This document shows positions 56,640 through 64,000 of a DNA stretch of 64,000 nt, piece by piece. The DNA lies in the NCBI GenBank assembly GCA_949128115.1, contig OX421964.1, forward strand, positions 1,302,001 to 1,366,000, in the 5' to 3' direction. The stretch comes from Anaspis maculata. Its lineage: Eukaryota > Arthropoda > Insecta > Coleoptera > Scraptiidae. The notes beneath the pieces are model-generated. The model saw only the letters and a list, made by a program, of their open reading frames with translations, was not told where the DNA came from and did not search any database. How positions within the stretch are numbered: position 1 is the stretch's first letter; every line of letters begins with the position of its first letter. Position numbers and translations under genes: made by a program.

Positions 56640-59600
56640 ATTTCTGAAAATATTGATTTTTTTCAAACATTTTTCTGACACTTTTGAAGCTTTTCCCTAA
56701 CTGCGGTTCAACTTTATACCGCAAGTTTGCAAACACCCTGTACAGCTTTCCACGGGATTCCTAAGATCTCATATAAAATTTCTGTAAATTTTCAATGATT
56801 CCTGAGAGTTCCTATAGAAATCCAGAGATTTCTACGGGATTTCCAGAGATTTGCAAGAATATTTGAATTTCTCATTATTTCAACGGAGTTTCTAGGAATC
56901 AATAAAGGCTTATATAAATAATTTATTCAAATAAAATAAATTAACACCTTTCTATATAAAATAGATTGCCTAAGACAAAGGATACCGCATCATAGTGAAT
57001 TTTCTAATTAAGTTGAATAAATAATTTGATAAGTTGGAATTTATACATAGAGTTAAATTTTAAATTGAGAACATATGGTGTTTGAAAATTCTGATGGAAT
57101 CCTTGAGTGCGGATAATGCGATATCCTTTGCCCTTCTGGTCGATACATTAAATAACTGACAGAGATTTTTAGGGATAACTTGAGATTTCTACGAGATCCA
57201 TAAAGAAGTTTTAGGGACTTCTGAAGATTCTACGTGATTTCGAAAAATACTTACAAAATTTCTGATAATTCTGGCAAGAATTTTGTGGGATTTGTGAATA
57301 ATTTTACATAATATCTAGGAATTTCTGAATATTTTCACGTAATTACTAAGAATTTCTGAGTATTTCGACGGATTATGTCGGGAATTTCAAAGATTTCTAC
57401 AAGATTGTTTCAGATTTCTAAAAATTTCAATGAGGAGTTCAATGAGATCTCTGAAAATTCACGAGGCTCCTGAAAGACTTCTACAAGATCTCCAGGGATT
57501 TCTGGGAATTTTCACAGAACTATTTAGACAAGATTCCTGCAGATTTCCAAGGATTTCTAGAAGTTTCTGAAGATCACTACGGGATTTCTAAGGATTTTCG
57601 AAGATCTGTATGGGATTCCTAGAGATTTCTAAGACAATTCGGAGATTTTCTGAAGACTCCTGAAGTTGAGCTATAATTTCCAAGGAATATATTTTATATT
57701 TCTACGGTCTCTGAGGATTTCTTGAAAGCTCAAAATTTTCAAGGGATTTCTAGGAATCTACAGAGATTTGTATGAGATTTCTAGGGATTTCTGACGATTT
57801 TCACGAGATTTTTGAACAATTTCTGGAGATTTCTGAAGATTCCTGATACTTTTGAAGCTTTTCCCTAACTGCGGTTCAATTTTCTACCCCAAGTTTGCAA
57901 ACACCATGTATAGATTCCCATGGGATTCCTGAAGTCTCAAATCCAATTTCTGAAAATTCCCCATGATTCCTGAGAGTTTCTTTAGATTTTCAGAGATTTC
58001 TACGAGTTTTCCAGAGATTTGCCATTTTTAGATTTCTCATCATCTCAACGGAATTTCTTGGAATCAATAAAGGGTGGTATGTGATTTCTAGGGATTACTT
58101 GATATTTTTACGAGATCTTTGAAGAAGTTTCAAGGACTTCTGAAGATTCGGCGTGATTTCGAAAAATATTTAGGGAATTTCTGATTATTCTTGTGAGAAT
58201 TTCGTGGGATTTGTGAATGATTTTTCGGGATCTCTAGGGATTTCTGAAGATCTGTTTGAGATTCCTAGGAATTTCTGAATATTTTTACGGATCCTGTCGG
58301 GATTTCCAAAGATTTTGTTGAGATTGTTTCAGATTTCCAAAGATTTCTACCAGATTTCTTGAAATTCACGAGGCTCCCGAAAGACTTCTACAAGATCTCT
58401 AGGGATTTCTGGAAATTTTCAACAGGATTATTCCGACAAGATTCCTGTAGATTTCCAAGGATTTATAGAAGTTTCTGAGAATCACTACGGGATTTCCAAG
58501 GATTTCCGAAGATCTGTATAGGTTTTCTAGGGATTTCTACAACAATTCTAAGATTTTCTGGAGACTCCTGAAGTTAATCAATAATTTCCAAGGAATTTAT
58601 TATATTTCTACGGTCTCTGAGGACTTCCTGAAAGCTCAAGATTCTCAAGGGATTTCTAGGAATTTACAGAGATTTGTATGAGATTTCTAGGGATTTCTGA
58701 CGATTTTCACGAGATTTTTGAAAAATCTCTGGAGATTTCTGAAGATTCCTGATACTTTTGAAGCTTTTCCCTAACTGCGGTTCAATTTTCTACCCCAAGT
58801 TTGCAAACACCCTGTATAGATTTCCATGGGATTCCTGAAGTCTCAAATCCAATTTCTGAAAATTCCCCATGATTCCTGAGAGTTTCTTTAGATCTTCAGA
58901 GATTTCTACGAGTTTTCCAGAGATTTGCAATTTTTAGATTTCTCATCATCTCAACGGAATTTCTTGGAATCAATGAAGGGTTGTAAGAGATCTCTAGGGA
59001 TTACTTGATATTTTCACGAGATCTTTGAAGAAGTTTCAAGGACTTCTGAGAATTCTACCTGATTTCAATAAATATTTAGGATGTTTCTGATTATTCTTGT
59101 GAGGCTTGTACGAGATTTCTAGGGATTACTTGAGATTTCTACGAGATCTTTGAAGAAGATTTCGGGACTTCTGAAAGATTCTACGTGATTTCGGAAAATA
59201 TTTTTACGAAATTTCTGATAATTCTTGCAAGAATTTCGTGGGATTTGTGGATAATTTCACGAGATCTCTAGGGATTTCTGGAGATTTGTTCGAAAATCCT
59301 AAGAATTTCTGAATATTTTCACGGCTTTTGTCGGGATTTCCAAAGATTTTGACAAGATTGTTTCAGATTAACAAAGATTTCTATGTGATTTCTGAAAATT
59401 CACAAGGCTCTCGAAAGACTTCTACAAGAACCCTAGAAATTTATGAAAATTTTTATAGCATTATTTCGACGAGATTTCTGCAGATATTCAGGATTTCCAT
59501 TGATTTAGAAAGTTTAAAAAAATTTCTAAGGAGTTCTGAGAATGAGAATGTGTACCCTGTGATTTCTATTTTTTTTTCAAGATTTTTACGGACGGAGATT

Positions 59601-59830
59601 AAAGACTAGCAAAGGATTTCTAGGGATTTCTGGAAATTTTTGGCAGTTTTGGAAGTCTCCACAGGATTTCTGAACATTTGAATGGGATTTCTGGAAAATT
59701 CCGAAAGTTTTCATGGAACTTTTCAGGACTTTGAAGATTTCTACAGAATGTTTGAGTATTTCCAAAGATTTTCACGGGATTACTAGGGATTTCTACAGAG
59801 TTTCTGAGTATTTATGTGAGAACTGTACCA
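56640..59830 (+). repeat. Third 'gatttctaggg' array (block C) with ~0.9-kb higher-order units
   Basis: Units are of the form GGATTTCTGAAGATTTCTAC, the same type as block B in the same orientation. A non-tandem landmark, CTTTTGAAGCTTTTCCCTAA, occurs at about 56681, 57849 and 58754, defining higher-order copies. The first copy is longer because of an insertion at about 56910-57155. Confidence 0.75.
56910..57155 (-). mobile_element. LINE-tail-like insertion in block C
   Basis: Relative to the second copy (~58065-58085), about 245 extra bases are present. On the minus strand a short open frame (STRRAKDIALSALKDSIRIF) is followed by AT-rich sequence with AATAAA near the end, resembling the 3' end of a truncated retroelement. 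Family not recognised. Confidence 0.4.
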
Positions 59831-61180
59831 GTACCATAATGACCACAAAAATAGTACAGTTTCATTCATAATTTTGACGTTTTCGTATTAATTTTGTTCC
59901 AAAATGTCTTTCAATTTGGTCGAGTCGGCAACTAACCAAGAACGGTATAATTATGCAACTAATCATGGCTGTACATTACTTTCGAAACTTCCGTGTCAAC
60001 CCTCCCCCCTTATTTTGTCCTCCCTCTAACGTAATTTGAAACTTTCTTGCACACCACGATACCTGTCACATATAAATGGATGAAACAAAGCCGCACACTC
60101 TCCCCTAATCGAGTTTGCTTAAGCAAAAAGCCACCACTGCAAACCATAAGGAGCTTTCCGCTCTCTCTCTCTCTCTTTCTCTCTTCCTATCTATCTCTTG
60201 AGCTTCGGGTTTTTTGAGAAGGCATTTTTTTTAATGGACCTCCAGAGGAAGTATTAAATTTATAGCGAAGAATCCCCGCGGAAGCCTCCGCATGCTCGCT
60301 CGTGCCACATCAGAAAGAGTGATAAGAGGGCGACGCCGCACCCCCTCTCAATTACATGTAAATCCCTTGCGGGTGAGCCGCGCCGCGACGCCCGTCGTCA
60401 CCGTCGCGGCGGACGGCCCCCGGTGCGGCTAATTTTATTTTATTAGAGTTGTTGAAAGGTTTCATATTGAATGAGCAAAAACTCTCGCAACGTACATAAA
60501 ACGTAATATTTACATCATATACATTTCCACCGTACCGTCCTTCACCCTATAGCACAAAAAAGACGTCGCGAGCTTCATGTTTCGGGATGTTCCATTAGCT
60601 CGCGGTATACCATACGTTTTTCTTCCTTTCCGAATTATAGTGCTTATTCGACGCAAAGTCACAATGAACTTTCTAATTTAAACTTTCTGTTTTCAAGTTG
60701 AATATCAGTGGAATGTGAGCAATGCTCAGTTTTTTCTGTTGTTGTTGAAAAGCCTGTTTTGCGATGAAATAATGCCAGCTGGATTGATCGTTGAACATCA
60801 ATTGTCTTTGTGTACCAGCGTTGAAATATCGTTTGACTTGACTCAGGCGCGGTTTTAATTACACAAACGATAGGCCTCAAAGTTGGGCACTTGGGTAGTC
60901 AATCTCTTTTTTCACGTTACAAGAAACTGGTTGGGTTGAAAGGGCAAAGCTTACTCCCGATGCCATTTCACAAATATTCGTTCTTATACGAGAATTCACC
61001 TTTTCAGGGTGTCATCACTAACTTGACCTGAAACCACCTTTTTCAGTGAACAGCCGACTTCCGTCAGTTCCGTCATCTTTTCATACAAGATCGTCAAGAT
61101 GTGGAGTTACTATTATATGAGGGGTAAACCACTGACGGAATTTTTGCACACGGATTTCAGACCGGATCTAGATTTTCTAC
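59831..61180. other. Unassigned sequence with CT microsatellite and GC-rich island
   Basis: A (CT)n run lies at about 60155-60185. From about 60290 to 60430 the sequence is strikingly GC- and CpG-rich (GCGCCGCGACGCCCGTCGTC), unlike everything around it. No ORF or RNA gene is recognised. Confidence 0.45.
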
Positions 61181-61890
61181 GGTCATAAGGCAACACCTAT
61201 CAGTATACTAGAGCAAGAAATGTTCAAGGTCATAAAGCCAGCTTTTCTGTGGTCATAGGGAATGATACTCTAGGGTTAAAAAGCAAAATGGTCCTGGGTC
61301 TGAGATCAAATTCTGCTAGGATCATAGAAAAATATTTACTTGGATCATAGAGGAAGTTCTTATAGAAGCATGAGGCAAAATCTGTCTCGTTCATAAAGTA
61401 GAATCTTTCGGAGTCGTGAAGGAAGATCTTGTGAGGTAATGTAATTGAATCTTTTTGGATAATGGAGCAAGAAATTCCAGGATAACAGAGCAAGTTTTCA
61501 TAAAATCATGGAGCAAGAGCTTTTCAAATCATAGAGCAGATTCTTCTAAACTGATGGAGTAAAATTTCTTGGGGTCATAGAGCTGGATTTTCTGGATTCA
61601 TAAGGTTAGATTTTCAAGGATAATAAAGCTAGAGTTTCCAGGATCGTGACGCAAGAAATTAAGGGTCAAGTCGTAATCTCACAGGGCATAGAGTGATATC
61701 TATCAATAACGGAGCTTCAAAGTTCTCTAGGATCATAAAGCAAGATGTTGTAGAATCTTCTTGAGTATATAGCAAGTTTTTCCAAGACAAAAGACAATTA
61801 TTTCCCAAAATCATAAAGCAGGATCATCTCTGAAACAAATCTCTTAGGGTCATAGAGTGAGATTTTCCATGATTGTGGAGCAAGATCTTT
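61181..61890. repeat. Degenerate tandem array, ~35-bp unit
   Basis: Repeats of a loose consensus GGATCATAGAGCAAGATTTT follow one another with strong divergence. The start is marked by GGTCATAAGG and GGTCATAAAG units. Confidence 0.6.
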
Positions 61891-61904
61891 TAGGGGGTGC
61901 TAGG

Positions 61905-61955
61905 ACAATTCGTCCCGCGGACAATTCGTCTCACGGACAATTCGTCGCAAGTGAA
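61905..61955. repeat. Three-unit GGACAATTCGTC tandem
   Basis: GACAATTCGTCCCGCG, GACAATTCGTCTCACG and GACAATTCGTCGCAAG follow directly on one another at the junction between the two flanking arrays. Confidence 0.7.
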
Positions 61956-64000
61956 GGCTTCGGAAGGTAAGGGGGTTATATTACACATGAAGACACAAGG
62001 GGGCTCAATCAAAAGGATCTGAAAATCATAACCAAATACAAGGGGTTCCGACAGAGATCCGAACGCCACGAAAAAATGGAACGGGGCTCAGCAAGGCTTC
62101 AAACGATATTGAAAACACAAGGGGGCCTTATGGAGCTTCGAGAGGGCTCCGAATATCACATAGAAGCACAAGGTGCTTACTACTGCTCCGAAAGCCACGA
62201 AAAGATGTAAGGGGGCTCAGCATGCAGGGCTTCAAAAGTCGTTGAAGAAACAAGGGGGTGAGGGCCCACGGCAGCTACGGATGACACAAGAAGGCAACAG
62301 GAGGCTCACTGGAATTCTGATAGTCGCATTGAAGAACATGGGGGGGCTCACTAGGGTTCCGAGCTACACTCATGGAAACGAGGGGGCTCACTAGGGTTCC
62401 AAACTACACGTATGGACACAAGGGGGCTCACTAGGGCTCCAAACTACTCTTGCGGGCACAAGGGGGCCCGATAGAGCTCCGTATATCACATGAAGGCACA
62501 AGGGACTTACACTAGGGCTTCCAGCAATGTAAAAGCGCACAAGATGGCTTACTGGAATTCTGAAAGCCACGAAAACACATAATGGGGCTCATTAGGGCTC
62601 TTAACGACACATAGGGCACAAGGAACCTAACAAGAATCCGGAAATCACGGGAAAATGCAAGGGGGCTCCGTAGAACTTCACATAATGTTGGTTACACAAG
62701 AGGGCCCAGGGGGCTCTTTACAGCAAGAAAAGGCAAAAGGAGGCTAACTGTATGATACTCTAAAAGCCAACACAGTGGACTGATTGGGGTTCCAAACTAC
62801 ACATAAGGGTACAAAGGGGACCCGATAGAGCTCCAAAAGCCATGGAAATACAACAAGGGGCCCCAATGGAGCTTTGTAGCCATGAAAAAGCCATTAAAAA
62901 ACAAAAGGGGCTCACTAGGACACAAAACTACACTAACCGGCACAAGGGGGTCCGATAGGGCTCCGCATATCACAAAGGCACAAGGGAGCCCAAGGAACTT
63001 TATATAACAACGGAAGGCAAAAGGGGCTCACTGGAATTCCGGAAGCTACGAAAAAACACAAGGCGGCTCATTAGGGCTCCATACTACACTTGAAGACACA
63101 AGGGGGCTCGATAGGGCTCTGAATATCACATGAAGGCACAAGGTGCTTACTGCTGCTCCGGAAACCACGGAAAGATGTAAGGGGGCTAGTCAGCACGGCT
63201 TCAAAAGACGTGTTGAAGAAACAAGGGAGCCCACTGACGCTCTGGATGACATAAGACGGCAACAGGGGGTTTACTGGAATTCTGATAGTCATGGAAAAAC
63301 ACAAGGGGGCTCACTAGGGCTCCAAGCTATACTTGCGGACACAAAGAGGGTCCAATAGGGCTCCGTATATTACATGGAGACACAAGGGACTTACACTAGG
63401 GCTTCCAGAAATGCAAAAGCGCACAAGATGGCTTACTGGAATTCTGAAAGCCACAAAAATACATGAAGGGGCTCGTTAGGGCTCCAATGGACACATAGGG
63501 CAGGAGGGGCCTATGAAAAATCCGGAAATCACGGGAAAGTGCAGGGGAACTCCGTAGAACTTCATCTGATATTGGTGACACAAGGGGCTCTTTATAACGA
63601 GAAAAGGCAAAAGGGGACTCACTGCATAGTGCTGAAAGCCAATAAAAACAAAAATGGACTGCTTAGGGCTCCAAACTACACATAAGGATACAAGAGGACC
63701 CGATAGAGCTCCGAAAGCCACGGAAATACGACAAGGGGGCCCAATGAAGCTCTTTATAATCAAGCTTATCTGCTTGCACGATGGGGCCCGATCGTGTATC
63801 ACCGAATCGTGTGCCTCCGAATATCACCTGAAGGCAGAAGGTGCTTGCTACTGCTCCGAAAGTCGCGGAAAGATGTAAGGAGGCTCAGCAGGGCTTTAAA
63901 AGATGTTAAGGAAACAAGGGGGCCAATGGGGCTCCGAATAACACAAGAAGGCAACAAGGGGCTTACTGGAACTCTGACCCAGACAAAAACAAGAGGGCTC
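61956..64000. repeat. Degenerate tandem array, ~40-bp unit, running off the right edge
   Basis: The unit is approximately ACAAGGGGGCTCACTAGGGC TCCAAACTACACTTGAAGGC. A longer block beginning CCGAATATCACATGAAGGCA and including GGTGCTTACTACTGCTCCG starts at about 62143, 63116 and 63808, showing higher-order repetition of ~970 and ~690 bases. Sequence divergence between units rules out recent amplification. Confidence 0.75.

Noticed and set aside
61956..64000. CRISPR-like array
   Set aside because: Units are ~40 bp and all diverged, there are no constant repeats with unique spacers, and the context is eukaryotic.

Overview
This window is eukaryotic repeat-rich DNA. It is AT-rich and has no bacterial gene layout. 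It carries insect-type retrotransposon families (a BEL/Pao element, a gypsy relic of errantivirus type, RTE-like and CR1/jockey-like LINEs), many short inverted-repeat DNA transposons, and kilobase-scale degenerate tandem arrays. An arthropod, most likely an insect, is the best reading. A hemipteran is possible, but that is an impression and not a demonstration. I recognise no host gene with confidence.

Region 1 (1-12.1 kb) is a three-layer nest on the minus strand. The host is a broken gypsy element: LTR end and tRNA-Ser-type primer site near 11.9 kb, gag at 11.6-10.7 kb, then gag end, a slippery heptamer and protease at 1.05-0 kb, running off the left edge. Its gag is split by a DNA element with ~140 bp inverted ends (about 1047-10698, candidate 8-bp target duplication). 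That element was in turn hit by a complete BEL/Pao retrotransposon (2194-9482) with 861-bp LTRs that look identical, a 5-bp target duplication ACAAT and one uninterrupted ORF holding all expected domains. The BEL element is the only apparently intact gene unit here.

Region 2 (12-20.5 kb) is mostly unassigned, with a BEL/Pao RNase H relic (~13 kb), a 482-bp hAT-type MITE (16.3 kb), a possible 3'-terminal coding exon (17.7 kb) and the C-terminal end of a non-LTR element (20.0-20.5 kb).

Region 3 (20.5-28.6 kb) is a degenerate tandem array built on short 'agaaatcc'-like units with a higher-order structure. It is punctured by a 1.1 kb hAT-type element (itself carrying a LINE tail), two fold-back elements and a MITE. 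A second copy of the same block lies inverted at 42.1-45.4 kb, and a related array lies at 56.6-59.8 kb. The insertions in one copy can be dated against the clean sequence of the other.

Region 4 (28.6-42.1 kb) holds a small MITE, a gypsy integrase relic (31.1 kb), a 5 kb 'cagcaa' array (31.4-36.35 kb), an LTR-like remnant near 39-40 kb with a diverged inverted partner near 41.7-42 kb, and a 92-bp tandem duplication.

Region 5 (45.4-56.6 kb) is mostly unassigned, with a broken RTE-like LINE (49.2-52.2 kb, minus) next to a broken CR1/jockey-like LINE (52.2-53.5 kb, minus), the latter carrying a 116-bp MITE, and one candidate exon at 48.0 kb.

Region 6 (59.8-64 kb) has a GC-rich island and CT repeat, then two more degenerate arrays, one with ~35-bp and one with ~40-bp units, the second running off the right edge. 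Overall the window records repeated cycles of array growth and transposon insertion.
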